From NCBI GenBank assembly GCA_019925795.1, contig CM034306.1, positions 50,214,758 to 50,278,757 of the forward strand: DNA of 64,000 nt, in the 5' to 3' direction. Position 1 is the stretch's first letter, and each line of letters begins with the position of its first letter. This document shows positions 10,661 through 22,142 of the stretch, piece by piece. Position numbers and translations under genes: made by a program. The notes under the pieces are model-generated. The model was not told the DNA's origin, ran no database searches, and was given only the letters and a program-made list of their open reading frames with translations. The DNA is from Dendrobium chrysotoxum (Eukaryota; Streptophyta; Magnoliopsida; Asparagales; Orchidaceae).

Positions 10661-10766
10661 AGCTTCGTTTGGGACGACTTTTCTTACTGCTTCTTAAAGC
10701 TGCTTTTAAATTCTATACTAAAAAACTGCTTTAAGAAGCAGTAAGAAAGTTGTCCCAAACGAAGCC
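10661..10766. mobile_element. Tourist-like MITE, family B, well preserved
   Basis: A 106-bp near-perfect palindrome: 'agcttcgtttgggacgac' at the left and 'gttgtcccaaacgaagcc' at the right, with ACTGCTTCTTAAAGC and its complement in the arms. TTA flanks both sides (10658-10660 and 10767-10769). This is a good type copy of the family. Confidence 0.85.
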
Positions 10767-10769
10767 TTA

Positions 10770-11204
10770 ATCTTTCAAATGAATTTTTATTTATGTGCGT
10801 GTGGGATTTTCACACAAGAATTAAATGTAAAATTTTCTCTACAACCGCAGATATTCGAGCACGTAATAATAAGAATACTAAATATATTTTTTTTATTTTA
10901 TATTAAAATATAACTAAAATGACTATATCAAAAATAATGGAATGGGCTCTCCCCTCTTCATTAAAGTGAGCAAATTCAAGTCCAAGTACTATACTCAACC
11001 ATATCACTGTATCTATAATGTCTAGATGCAGAATTAAATACCTAATCTGCTTCTTGTCCCTACAAAGGAGAGGCTTAATAATTGTCCACTCAATATTTTA
11101 AATAAAATAAATTTAGATTGCTGTTAGGTTTAAAGATAGCCAGCCACCTCCACCAAAGCTGCAAGGAATACAAGGAAATTTTTTTGGGCTAAATTTACTG
11201 ATTT
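10770..11204. other. AT-rich intergenic sequence, nothing recognised
   Basis: No coding frame or repeat end recognised. Confidence 0.5.
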
Positions 11205-11580
11205 AATTTTGATCATCAAATAATCAAGTGTTTTAATGATATCAGAATTTAGCGATCTTATATTTGTTAGACTCATCTCGTCGAGACGCTCGATTTGACT
11301 GTGAGCGTTTAATATTCGGAGATCATTTGGTCACTTAGGCTTCATTTGGGATAGCTTTCTTACTACTTTATGAATCAGCTTTTCAGCTGCTTTAGAAAGG
11401 CATAAGAAAGATATCCCAAATGAAGCCTTAATTATGTCTCAAAGCTTTCAATTGTGCTTTAGTTGTTTTATTTGGGCTGATTCGAAGTCGGATCATATCA
11501 CTTTTGGTTTAGATGAGCTCACTTTGTCGAGACTTTTAGTTTAATTATAACTTTATTGAAATCAATATTTAGATTATCCT
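11205..11580 (-). repeat. Fragment of LTR family A (U3 part), interrupted by a MITE
   Basis: Collinear with 23041-23340 of the solo LTR: 'atgatatcagaatttagcg' against 'atgatgtcagaattttgcg', 'tcgtcgagacgctcga' against 'tcgtcgagaggctcga', and a later 'gtcgagacttttagttt' block. A family-B MITE splits it at 11338-11427. Confidence 0.65.
11338..11427. mobile_element. Tourist-like MITE, family B, short
   Basis: A 90-bp palindrome from GGCTTCATTTGGGATAGC to TATCCCAAATGAAGCC, with TTA on both sides (11335-11337 and 11428-11430). It is inserted in the LTR-A fragment, so it is younger than that fragment. Confidence 0.85.
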
Positions 11581-11790
11581 AAAATATGCTTGTGTAATAT
11601 TAAAAAGTTGAAGAATTTACATATATAACACTCAAATTTATCATATTTATATATTTAAACAATGAAAACCTATTTTTCTTTTCTCGCACACAAATCAATT
11701 ATTTAAGTAACATCAAGAAAATCATATTCCTAACCCATATCATTAACTTCTAACTAACAATATTGTTCCTTCTCGCGACCTCTTCAAACT

Positions 11791-11900
11791 TTTTTTTAGG
11801 ACTTTTAGATCAATTAAGACAAACTTACACACACATCACATATGCAAGACTCGAACCCATGATATGTTAGTTTGTTGCTAAAGCTCATACCAAAAAGAGC
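11791..11900 (-). mobile_element. tRNA-derived SINE (SINE-1)
   Basis: On the minus strand: an A-box region, B box GGGTTCGAGTCTTGC, then CATATGTGATGTGTGTGTAA, TTTGTCTTAATTG and a terminal A-run (the T-run on the plus strand near 11791). Same family as 9861. Confidence 0.75.
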
Positions 11901-12204
11901 AGCGTCTACAAAATCCATTCGAGAGTTCCCCTCATCATCAAGGATTTAAGGAACATACAAATCGTGCGGAGTTCGGACGTTGTCCAAACTTCTTCTGGAC
12001 TTCAATCAGAGAAGACACATTGACTTTTTTCTCTCTTGTACATATGCTGTATACAAAAAAGAAAAAATTCATATTTCTTCACGTGATTGGAGTCCGAACG
12101 AAAAATTATGTTTAAACTCCGCACATTAGCATCGAGGCTTTTCCTCAATAAGATATCGTCATAACTTTCTCCCCAGAATCATCTCATCAAAACTTTTTAA
12201 TCCA

Positions 12205-12347
12205 AGAGAAACTATTCTGTGCGGTGACGAATCAGAACGCGTCACGTCATCCGATATATAGCGGTACACAACTACGGTACAAAAAAATAATGTAGCATAT
12301 TCTGATTCACCTCCAAATGACATCTGTATCCGCACAGAATAATTTTA
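12205..12347. mobile_element. Mutator-like MITE, family C
   Basis: Ends AGAGAAACTATTCTGTGCGG and CCGCACAGAATAATTTTA are inverted. The 9-bp flanks are TTTAATCCA and CTTCATCCA (7/9). Internal CGCGTCACGTCA is shared with the 40690 copy. Confidence 0.7.
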
Positions 12348-12489
12348 CTTCATCCAGAGAGTCAATCATGACTTTCTTCCTGTGCACTCACTACATAATG
12401 TTTATTAAATAATTTATAATTTAATAGTTTAAATGTTATGAATGTAATTCCAAGAAAATAATAACAAAAGAAGAACTGCCGCTTCAGTA

Positions 12490-12735
12490 ATGGCCAGGCC
12501 GAGGCGTGCAGTTCAAGAGAGTAATAATGGGGGCCTTCCGGTTCGGTCCGCGTGCCGATTCATTATTAAATAAATAAAACCCGGTTTTCTGATTTCCGGT
12601 CTGCTGCCTCTTTTATAAACCCCCCCTGGCAGTAAAGACAGTAAAGACAAATTCGAACCCGCTGATTTTTGTACTGAGGCTGACCAATCCGCAGGCCATG
12701 GTGGGACCCATTCACCCGCCACCGCATGGGCCTCT
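12490..12735 (-). promoter_or_regulatory. Orphan promoter-like GC island
   Basis: Read on the minus strand this has, in order, GGCCCA near 12731 (a TCP site-II word), ATTGG near 12690 (an inverted CCAAT box), TATAAAAG near 12617-12610 and, downstream, a 16-codon ORF from about 12568. Spacing fits a plant core promoter, and the GC content stands out from the AT-rich flanks. No coding gene follows in either direction. It may be a captured or stranded promoter; function is inference only. Confidence 0.35.
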
Positions 12736-12924
12736 GTTTTCTCACTTTAATTACAATTGTTTATGTACTAAACGACAATTTTAACTTTTAATAAACAGTT
12801 TTATCAAAAACAGAACGGTTGTTTTGTTCGAGTATTAAACAGAAGATAGGAAGACATATCATAAATTAATTTTTAATTAAAGCCCTAATCCCTTCAATAA
12901 ACTAGGTATTAACTTCTCGTGTCC

Positions 12925-13543
12925 ATATTTGACCCGGCCCGAATCCAACCTAAAAATTTTCGGTTAGAGTCAACCTATTTGAGAAATGGGTCGAATTTGG
13001 GTTCGAGATTCTGACCCGTGCATAAAATTGGGTTGGTCTCAGGTTAAACCGGAAACCTGAAACCAACCAGGGTGACGTTCGCGCTGGCTTGCCACCGTCC
13101 CGACCACATTGGCCTCCCGCTACCACCGTGCCGTCGACGTCGTCCCTTTCCGTTGTCTGTCAACGTCGTACGTGTCGTCGTCCATTGGCCTGCCGTCGTC
13201 CACTAGTCCTGTTCCATCGTCCATTGATGTCATCGTTGTCGTCGTCCCTGGCTTGCCCTCATCCTATTTTGTCGTCCATCGATGTCGTCCCGTTCGTGTC
13301 GTCGACATCATCAGCGTTGGCTAGACCCGCACTTGCTGCCACTGTGCCGCAGTAGTCGTCCGTCAACGTCGACCCATCAAAATTGGGTTCCCGGGTCGGG
13401 TCGGGTCAACTTGACAATCTGCGAGGGTCAGGTCCGGGTTGGGAAACCTGACCCGTTTATAAAACTGGGTCAGGTTCGGGTTGCCCTTTTTTTGACCCGG
13501 GTTAGACCCGAATCCGACCCGTTGATCAGTTTTGACACCCCTA
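12925..13543. mobile_element. hAT-type MITE, left end lost
   Basis: The right end TTTTGACACCCCTA and the 'gacccgaatccgaccc' type arms match the 17543 and 19234 elements. The left end no longer shows TAGGGGTGTCAAA. The interior is a CGTCGT-rich GC block; short open frames there are compositional. Confidence 0.6.
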
Positions 13544-14077
13544 CTTGAGGTTAACTTCCGTGATATGAAGGTTCTATATTAATTTCTTATATAAATTTAT
13601 CATGTTTTATTATGTGATTCAATCTTGAGGTAAGGTCAATTTTGATGGAATCAATAATCATAGGGTTAATAAATGTATTGGGTAGTTAAATTAAGTTAAT
13701 CTATAATAGTAGGTATTTGTAATCATAGGTAAATAATGTGTTGTATAGTGTTCGAGATGAATAATTAAAGTTTCATTTTCTTTTAAGATAAAGAATAATT
13801 AAAATTAATATTCAAATTAAATTAAGCTTGTTTTTATTAATATAGAGAAAATTATAATGGATTTGTTATATTAATTAACTTTATAATTGATTAATAAAAA
13901 GTGAATAATATATAGATTGTAAATATTAGAGAGTCCCAATTTGAAAGTGATACTATGATTTATGCTAAACTTTAAAGATAGAATATGCTAATTTTTTTAT
14001 TGAATATTTATTTTATTTTATATATTCAAAAAGTTTTACTAATTAGATAACATGATTATTAAAATTATTAGTGAATT
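13544..14077. other. Very AT-rich intergenic sequence, nothing recognised
   Basis: No feature could be supported. Confidence 0.5.
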
Positions 14078-14184
14078 TCGAAAGTGTTGTGACACAACTA
14101 AGGGAGAGGTGAATTGATTATTTTAAAAATTTTGTTTAGGAACAACAAAATTTACTAGTAAAATCTCAAAGCAGAAGGTACTAC

Positions 14185-14187
<3 letters not shown>

Positions 14188-14215
<28 letters not shown>
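14188..14215. repeat. (TA)n microsatellite
   Basis: About 14 TA units inside the decayed LTR. Confidence 0.9.
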
Positions 14216-14219
<4 letters not shown>

Positions 14220-15627
14220 GCAATGATAAAAAAATTATTACTTAAGGCTAATTTTAAATTAAGTTCAAAACTAATATTTTGATTGATATAAAAACATATG
14301 AACAATTCCTTTTTGAAATAAAAAAAAGTCTTGAATGTGACCACAACAAGTTTAAACCACAAATCTAAATAAAAAAATTTGCAAAAAAAAAAAGCATAAA
14401 AGTAAAAGAAATGCAAACCAAGATTTTATATTGGTTTGGTCAATTTGACATATGTCTACTTCTTAGGATCCTCTTTCCTAGGTATTCCACTAGAAGTACT
14501 CATTTTGCACTCAACAAACTGGAGAAGCCCTTCTTTTTTTTTGAGGTGGAGAATGACCTTTAAAAGCTCTTTCTTCCGAAAAACCTAGGCTCCCTCATTC
14601 TACTTCCCAGCACAGTGAAGATGCCTCCCTCTTTTTGCCTCCTACATGGAGGAGATGACTTCACCCTCTTTCTGCTTCTCGTAATGGTGGAGATGCCAAT
14701 CTCCTAACCTCCTCGGCTAGTCACAGGTCTTTTAGCTAGAGGCTTTCCCTATAACTCCTCTCCAAAAGCTCCCAACTGAAAACTTGGAGGACAATGGAGC
14801 AATTTGATGAGGATAATCATATGATCTCCCTCACACAACCTTTAACTCCCCAAGGTGTAATAACATGTATTTTGACTCAAATAAATAATTTTTTTAGTAG
14901 TAATTATAAGTCTAGTTTGAAAACTATCTTTGCTATAAGATAGATTTTATTGTGTTTTAATTATAATAATTATTTCGTAAATTTTTAGCACTGGTGCAAA
15001 TCCTTAAGAAATTGACACCTGTTGGTACAAGTGGGAATTTTGGAACCGATAAGTGTCCATTTTGCAAACCGATTTCACCAGTATTTTTTAAATAAATTGA
15101 GTTATTTTATGAATATTTTTTTATAAATTTTAAAGCCCTAAAATGATTTATATGAATTTTATACTGAAAATTGATTAAATTATATAATGTGTTACACAAG
15201 GAACCTCCTCTCAACCTCACCCTCTCTTCCCAGTGGTTTAGACAAGCTCTCACAAGCTAGGAGAAAACTCCTCTCCTTCTCCAAGGTCTTTCTCTCTCAA
15301 GGAATAAACTACTCTAGTGAATCTCTTGCCTCACCCACACTTATGATTAAAAGAATCAAAATTAGTTATTTTAAAAAAATCCTAATTTTTAATTTTAATA
15401 CATTGACTGTACAAGATGAAGTGCCGTTTGTATTGTTTGATTAGTTCAATATAAGAAAATGCTCATTATTTAAGTTTTGTTGGATCACACTATACGATGT
15501 GTATCGTACCATACAATTTGTTGGATCAACTCAAGATTCACCTTGGATGATCAATGGTTCATCCAATGAATGTTTTGTTCATTCATGCTATCCGATATAG
15601 ATCGTAAAGTAGATATGAGAAAATGCT

Positions 15628-15712
15628 CTATTCTGATCCCACTTATCTTATGCTGGTGTGGGAGGTTTTCTATTCTAACCCCACTTGTTTCATGTGGGTG
15701 TGTGAGGTTGAA
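15628..15712. repeat. Short tandem duplication, about 42-bp unit
   Basis: 'tctattctgatcccacttat' is followed by 'tctattctaaccccacttgt', with further matching 'ggtgtgggaggtt' and 'ggtgtgtgaggtt' ends. Confidence 0.7.
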
Positions 15713-15907
15713 AGAGAGTTATTAGTAAAAGTTAAGTTATAAATAGACATTGGGATATGTGCATAGTCTATTCATGCATTACATATTCTAATAACTTAAA
15801 ATAAGTTCAAGTATAAGAATTATTATGATAGCAAGTACATTGTGATTAGAAATAAGCATACTCTAATAGTCTTATGAAATTGTTCTTACAATATATATAC
15901 AAATGTA

Positions 15908-16102
15908 TGTTTTTAAAATCGGGTTGATCGACTGGTTCAACCGCTCCAGTAGAAAATAGTACATTAATAGTACATTTTTACAAATGAATGTCTTTAAAAT
16001 TCTTCTTGCAAAATGTGCCAGAAGAAAATAGGTAAAAAAAATCGCTCGAATCGGCACTCGAACTGTTGAACCAAGGAATCGAAGCCAATTTTTAAAAACC
16101 GT
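15908..16102. mobile_element. MITE with GTTTTTAAAA ends
   Basis: The left end GTTTTTAAAATCGGGTTGA and the right end GAAGCCAATTTTTAAAAAC are inverted, with 'ctggttcaaccg' words in the arms. This is a common plant MITE design; superfamily not assigned and target duplication not resolved. Confidence 0.5.
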
Positions 16103-16815
16103 GCAGGTTAAGCAGAGCAAAATCAAAGCCGTTCATTTTAGACCTAGCGGTCCAAAAAAAAAACTAATATTCCTATTCCAATCGCATAACCCTCATTTCA
16201 TTCGCTACCCGTCCTCGTTCATTCCTCTCCGCTCGGCATCCCCTCTTTGTTCGCAACCTCGACGAGCGGCCTACAACTATGACGAAGCTCCTTTCCAGCA
16301 CAAGTAGTATTCCCCTCCGCCATCGCTCCCTTCTCCTATTTTCTTCAAAGTTCAAATAGTTGGATGTAAGCTTTTTAGTAACCTAATTTTTCTATGTATA
16401 TGCTGGCAATTACTAAATAATCAGAATTTGAGCACTTTGTGCATTTCATGAGAGGTTGTTTCCTTATATGGATTTCTTGTTGTAGCTAGATTTTGACTGT
16501 TTCTAAAAACTTTAAGCTCTTGGATTGGAAATTTATCTTTTGGGTTGAAATATGAGATTGTTGAATTGAGAACTAACATTTTTTATCTAAATCTTGGAGA
16601 TTCTGTGAAACTATCATTTGTGGGCCTTTTGGGTGGGACTCTTTAAGATTGTAAAAAAGCAATCAATCATTTACAAAATTCGTACTTAGTCAAATAAAAT
16701 TAGTATTTATTACTTCATCTAATTCAGTCTCAGCCAAATCTTTGAGCCGCGAACTAGCTTTATATTACTCTGTATCCTACTTGAGAAAAAATAGATTAGG
16801 ATTTCATCATTCCCG
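16103..16815 (+). other. Leader-like sequence without a gene
   Basis: 16190-16350 is pyrimidine-rich and more GC-rich (cctcatttcattcgctaccc) and is followed by T-rich intron-like sequence after about 16360, as in a plant 5' leader plus first intron. No coding exon follows before repeats resume. It could be a stranded gene start. Confidence 0.25.
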
Positions 16816-17100
16816 TAGATCATGGGGCGTCACAAGATATCTTTATCATTTTCTGGCTATCACCGTCAACGACCAGCATCAACTATGACCATCAGCAACC
16901 AGCACCCAATATCGTTGCAGATGACCGCCACTTGCAATCGCCGCCATCTCTAGACTCTTTTCAAAATTTAACCCTGTCAAGATCGAGACATTTAGTTTGA
17001 CTATAAATTTCCTGTAAGTGGAGTTTGGATGATCCCAAATTTAATTTTAAAAGTTTTCAATTCAAAGGTGATTTTTGGTAGCGTATAAAATAGTCTTTTA
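16816..17100. repeat. Rearranged pieces of LTR family A
   Basis: 'ttttctggctatcaccgtca' (about 16848) is shared with 'ttttctggctatcactgcta' near 43056. After it, 'gtttggatgatcccaaattt' matches '...gggtggtcccaaaattaat' of the solo LTR near 23310. The two blocks come from opposite ends of the LTR. Confidence 0.4.
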
Positions 17101-17534
17101 ATAAAAGTTCAAAAAAAAATATTTTTATAGTTGTACAACAGTTTAAGATACTAAACTATTTAAAATCTTTTAAATAATTCTATTTTTTTTATTTGAAGAA
17201 CATGGTATTAGTGTCTCAAATAAGTATTCCTTAATCCCACGCATGGTGTAATTAATTAGTTAACGTATTGGAAGGAAAATAAATGGTTAGGAAATTTGAC
17301 TTAATTATAAAATAAAATCTAATTAGATATTCTGATTAATATTTTTTTAAGACTCGTACATATGGGAAGGAAAATAAATGGTTTCAATTTTGATAAATAA
17401 AATAAAATATAATCTAATTAGATATTCTGATTAATATTTTTAGTCTAAATTAGTTTCAAATATTTACAAATTATGCAATCTCAAAATTTTAAATAGGTTC
17501 ACATTCCCCACATATAGCGAAACTTAGACCTTAG
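17101..17534. other. AT-rich intergenic sequence, nothing recognised
   Basis: Contains a local near-duplicate ('ggaaggaaaataaatggtt' near 17269 and 17365, each followed by 'aatctaattagatattctga'), i.e. an approximately 97-bp tandem duplication. No gene. Confidence 0.5.
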
Positions 17535-17542
17535 CTTGTGAA

Positions 17543-18359
17543 TAGGGGTGTCAAAACGGGTCGGGTTCAGGTTGAACCAGAGTTGACCCGGGTCTAAATG
17601 GGTCAACCCAAATCCGACCTATTTTTTTTGGTAAACGGGTATGGTATTTTAACCCGGACTCGATCCGCATAGGTTACCAGGTTAACCCGACCTGACCCGC
17701 GGACCTATTTTGATTCAAAAACAGGCGAGTGCGACGATAGGCCGCGATCAAGTAGGCGATGGCGACCGTGAGTCAAGGCACTGAGGCCCAGCACTGGAGC
17801 GTTTAAGCCGTGAGGTGAGGCACTTAGGCCGCAGGCAGGAGATGGCGATCGCGATCAAGCCGTTAGGGGCTCAGGGCGAACTGGTAGGCGACAGGGTGAG
17901 CGGCTCAGCATGGTCCCATGGTATGCAATACAGGCGAAAGGCCGACGCCATCGCGGTTAGCACGTTCGGTCTAGACGAGGGCACATGTCATTTTGTTCAA
18001 CTCAGGTGAGTTCGACAGCGGCATGGCACTGGTCATTCTGTTCAGCTTAGGTCGGTGCCGGCAGTGGCACGGTAGCACCGGCAACGGCAGCGTCGTCAGC
18101 GGCTCATCAAGCGGCTTCACGTGACAAGATGTGATGGGCCGGGATGAGATGATTGTCACTCGACGTGGACAGGACGGCTGATGGGATGCACGTACGATTT
18201 TCCAAATGGGTTGAGTTCGGGTTTCCAGGTTAATTTATTTTTCCAAACAGGCTGAATCCAGAAACCCAACCAATTTTGAAATCGGGTCTGGTCTAATCCA
18301 AAAATTTTGGGTTTAGTTTAAGTCTGATTTTTGTGTCATGTCAAATATTGACACCCCTA
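17543..18359. mobile_element. hAT-type MITE with CGGGT-rich arms
   Basis: Ends TAGGGGTGTCAAAACGGGTC and ATATTGACACCCCTA are inverted. Flanks are CTTGTGAA (17535-17542) and CTTGTGAT (18360-18367), an 8-bp duplication matching at 7 of 8. The 817-bp interior has no transposase. Confidence 0.85.
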
Positions 18360-18367
18360 CTTGTGAT

Positions 18368-18680
18368 TCAAGATAGGTTAGAGAGAAAAAGAATTTCGGA
18401 GCTCCACCGAAGTACAATAAACAGATTAATGCTCAACCGCCACCATTAAGACCATTATCTGGCCATTATTAATGGACTATAATTGAACTGCCACTATTGA
18501 ACCACCATTAGATCGCCACCATTAAACTACAACCCTTCGACCACCAATGCTTAATTATGATTCTCCAACTATTATTGTCACATATAGTCCTTTAACCACA
18601 GTTGTCGGATAATAGCCCTCAGACCTCTATCATCTTACTCGCTTACTATGATCCTCGAAATAACGTCACCCGACTATTAT
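18368..18680 (+). repeat. LTR family A, minisatellite part (left of the hAT insertion)
   Basis: Diverged units of about 30 bp of the type 'ccaccattaaactac' and 'cgactattatcctcc'. They continue on the far side of the hAT element at 24112-24300, so one repeat tract was split. Similar units lie at 58430-58590 downstream of an LTR TATA box. Confidence 0.55.
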
Positions 18681-18939
18681 CCTCCAGCCAAGGGCGGAGC
18701 CAGGATTTTATTCATGTGGGGGCACAAATCATTGAAATAAAAAAAAACCCTCAACCTTTTTCATCCGGGCTTGGGACTGGCATGGGTGGTTTTAAATTAT
18801 TTTTTTTAAATCATTAGATTCATTATAAAAAGAAAAAAAATATGATAAAATAAAAAAACTTACAATTGAGAACATCTATAATTTCTCCCGCAAAGTCTTC
18901 ATTTTCTGAAATCATTGAACAATCAAGTTATTGTCAATA

Positions 18940-21720
18940 CTATTACATATATATTTTTAATATAAGTAAGTAAACAGTCATTCATCCAAAGGTCTCTCAT
19001 AAGATTGTGTAAATAATTCTTTATAATATTCATTGCAGAAAATGCTCATTCAATTGTTATTGTAGCAATTGATAATGTCAGAGTAAGCCTTATAAGTAAG
19101 AACACCAAATGATAAATATCATTCGTCCTAATCTCTATAATTTTCTGAGCATGTTCTCCAATTCCTTTTAAATTCATAAATGTATCTGTCAATCTCATAT
19201 CAACAATAAAATTTTCTATTTGATTATCTAGTATAGGGGTGTCAAAACCGGGTTTCGGGTCAGGTTCGGGTCGAACCCGAACTGACCCGGGGTTCAAACG
19301 GGTCAATCCTAACCCGACCCGGGTATGTAAACGGGTCGAAAATTCAGACCCGGACCCGACTCGTCGGGTTGCCGGGTTGACCTGACCTGACCGGGAACGG
19401 GCTAGATGGCGGGCGTTGAGCGGCAAGCTGTGGGCAAGCGAGCAGCAGCACAAGCGGCCGCGCAGGCACTCAAGCAACAGCGCAAGCGTGTGGGCAACTT
19501 TGGCACGCGCACGGGCGGCCGAGCAGGCGCGGACAGCTTCGGTAGGTGCACGGGCAGGGTGAGGGCAGCCGGGGCAGGTAAGCGAGCAGCTGGGGCAGCG
19601 CGAACAGCTCATTTCAAACATGTTATCGGGTTGACCCGGCAACCCGTCGGGTCAACCCAAACCCGACCCATTTATCAAATTGGGTCGATTTTGGGAACCC
19701 AAACCGTTTTGAAATCGCGTCGGGTCAAACCCAAAATTTTTGGGTCAGGTTCGAGTCGGGTTTTCATGTTGTGTCAAATATTGACACCCCTAATCTAGTA
19801 TGATGAGATCCATTTCTGAAAAATCCGATGGATAAAATTTTGCAATGCATAGCAATCGTTCTTTATCAAAAGCTGAAAATGGCTAACATAGTTTCAAACA
19901 TACCACACACATAAGTAATTTTGTATTAATTTCATCAAACATGTTGTTGAGCTCTTGAAGTTGCATATCTATAACAATATAAAATAATTCAATTTAATAA
20001 TGATGTCTATTTGTTATACTTTTAGTACGTCTTCTTGATCTTCCTCACATCACAAATGTTTCAATTATATTTGAAATATTTATGTCATTCTTATCACAAA
20101 ATAATTCAATTTCTTGAAATAAATTATCCCACCTATCATTTCTTATATTTTGAAGTCTTTATTTAGAAACTTTTACGAGAGTCATGATATTTATAATATC
20201 TTAATATTTTTTTTGTAGTACTTGGGATAACTCATTTGTAATCCTAATATAGTCTTCATCATATGCAAATTAAAAATAAATTCAAAAATGTGCATAGATT
20301 CAAGTAAGGAATATGCTTCACCTTTTACTCACTGCTAAATCTCTCATATAATAATATCTCAAGAACCTCTATTATAGAACCAAATAAAAGAATTAAACTG
20401 ATAAGTGAGTTATAATGGGAACCCCAACGAGTGTCTCCAAGTATTTGAAGAGCAATTTCTTAATTTAAACCCCAACCTTTTGTAACACCTCCGCGTTCTA
20501 GTTGCTCAATTATTTTTTCATAATATTTTTCTCTTAGCATATCTCTTCTTTTGCATGAACTACCAATAATGTTTAACTGACTAGTCATAGTATTGAAGAA
20601 GGAATTAACATGAATATGATTTTTTACAACTACAACTAATGCGAATTAGAGTTGGTATACAAAATAATATACATAATAAGCTGAATAGTTCTCTTTTATT
20701 ATTAATATTTTTTGTCCATTAAACTCATATCGCATGTTACTTGCTCCGTCATAACCTTGTCCACACAGCTCTACTATACTCAATCCATACTTTGAAAAAA
20801 GTAATTTAATAGTCATCTTTAGTGTTAGAGCTGATGTGTCCCCAACATGAATGATCCCAATAAAACGCTCAATAACACACCCTCATGAATCAACATAACA
20901 TAATGCAACAACAACTTGTTCTTTAACTAATATATCACGAGATTCATCAAGTAAAATCACAAATACATCTTCTTTTAATTCATTCATTATAATATTTGAA
21001 ACCTCTTTTACTGCGGCTTCTGTGATTTTTTTTTGAATTTCTGGAGCTATTAGTTTATTATTTTGAGGAGCGTAATCCAAAATAACTTTATATATATCTC
21101 CATTATGGCTAGTAAGAAAATACAAAAGTTCAAGAAAATTCTTTTGATTCTTTGAATCCTCAGATTCATCATGCCCACGGAATACTAATCATTGTTGCAA
21201 AAGGAAAAGTACACAATTAACACTTGCATTTAATCTTATACGATAATCCTTATGATTTTGATCAGAATATCTTTCAAAAGCAAATCTAATATCTCTTTCT
21301 TGATTCATTAAATCTTTATATTTACATCTAGCAATATTATGTGCACTGTTGATATTACCAATATGAATATGAAATCTATCCTTTTTTTTTAATTTCTAAA
21401 ACCCTTCGTGTCAAAACTGTCACCGCTAGCCTATTCACCATTCTGAGGTCTATACAGATAACAAAAGAAACAATAACTTGTATATTTACTTATACTATAT
21501 TCTAACCAAACTTTGCGTTCATCAAACCATGCAGGATTAAATCTACGAAATTTATCTCTAATTTTTGTGCGCGGGAATTCATGATCACGCGGTTGACACG
21601 GTTCTTTCAGCAAGTAATGTCTCCGAACACTATCTCTCTTATTGGGATGATAATCTAGAATTTTTTTCTCAATGCAGGATCAACAATGATATCAACAAAA
21701 TTTATTTCTACATGGCTTTG
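18940..21720 (-). pseudogene. hAT transposase pseudogene (TTF zinc finger, DUF4371, C-terminal dimerisation)
   Basis: Minus-strand pieces in family order: DIIVDPALRKK then, after a frameshift near 21665, the TTF-type zinc-finger segment EPCQPRDHEFP...RRFNPAWF...WLEYSISKY...CFFCYL (21613-21431); the DUF4371 segment with NNKLIAPEIQKKITEAAVKE and VILLDESRDILVKEQVVVAL (21125-20883); VELCGQGYDGASNMR near 20750; and GDTRWGSHYNSL near 20430. The C-terminal hAT dimerisation segment TLSIATITIE*AFSAMNIIK lies near 19080-19020, with a stop where the family has R. A hAT MITE separates the last two parts. Many stops and frameshifts: no protein can be made. This resembles plant proteins named zinc finger MYM-type protein 1-like, which are domesticated or transposon copies. 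Confidence 0.88.
19234..19792. mobile_element. hAT-type MITE nested in the hAT transposon
   Basis: Ends TAGGGGTGTCAAAACCGGG and ATATTGACACCCCTA, flanked by a perfect 8-bp duplication ATCTAGTA (19226-19233 and 19793-19800). It interrupts the transposase pseudogene just before the dimerisation segment. The arms are CGGGTCGGGTT-rich; open frames inside (130 and part of 198 codons) are compositional. Confidence 0.92.
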
Positions 21721-22142
21721 TTTGATTTGTGTAATGGTTTCTTCACAAAATATTTTCTGATCATCTCCTTCAATATTTCTTTTGAAATATCAATCCATGC
21801 TAAATTAAACAAAAATAATTTTAATAATTTGACCATAATAATTAATACTATTTTTCATAACAAGCTTCATGCCTCAAATTAAAAAAATAGGCTTACGAAA
21901 AATATATTTTAAAGAGATTTAGCAATTAGCACTAAAGAATGTTTCTACTTTTTAAAATAAAAAACAAATTTAAAGAGATTTTGCACAACATGCTTCTACA
22001 GTTCTACTGTTTTAACATGTAAAAATCATATATCAAAGTTATTTTTCTATAGTTTCTACTATTTAAAGAGATTTTTTTCACAACATGTTTGATGCTTCTA
22101 CAACATGCTTCTAGCCTTCTACAACTTATACTGTTTAAAGTT

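Larger units (their letters stand above)
14078..15870 (-). repeat. Decayed LTR related to the one at 61-63 kb (SIRE-like), minus strand
   Basis: Its minus-strand end, 'aatcaattcacctctcc...cacaacactttcg', matches the LTR 3' end at 62840-62876 ('actaattcacccccctc...gtactttca'). About 1.5 kb from that end both copies carry GTAC-type words (here 'atacgatgtgtatcgtacca' near 15500). Shared 'gagagagaa...ttggaga' sequence lies between. The outer limit near 15870 is approximate. Confidence 0.5.

Noticed and set aside
12513..12722. 69-codon minus-strand frame in the GC island
   Set aside because: It spans the TATA-like and CCAAT-like words; the promoter reading explains the region better.
19046..19642. 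198-codon minus-strand frame taken as one protein
   Set aside because: It joins a hAT MITE arm to the end of the transposase pseudogene; only the last part is meaningful.
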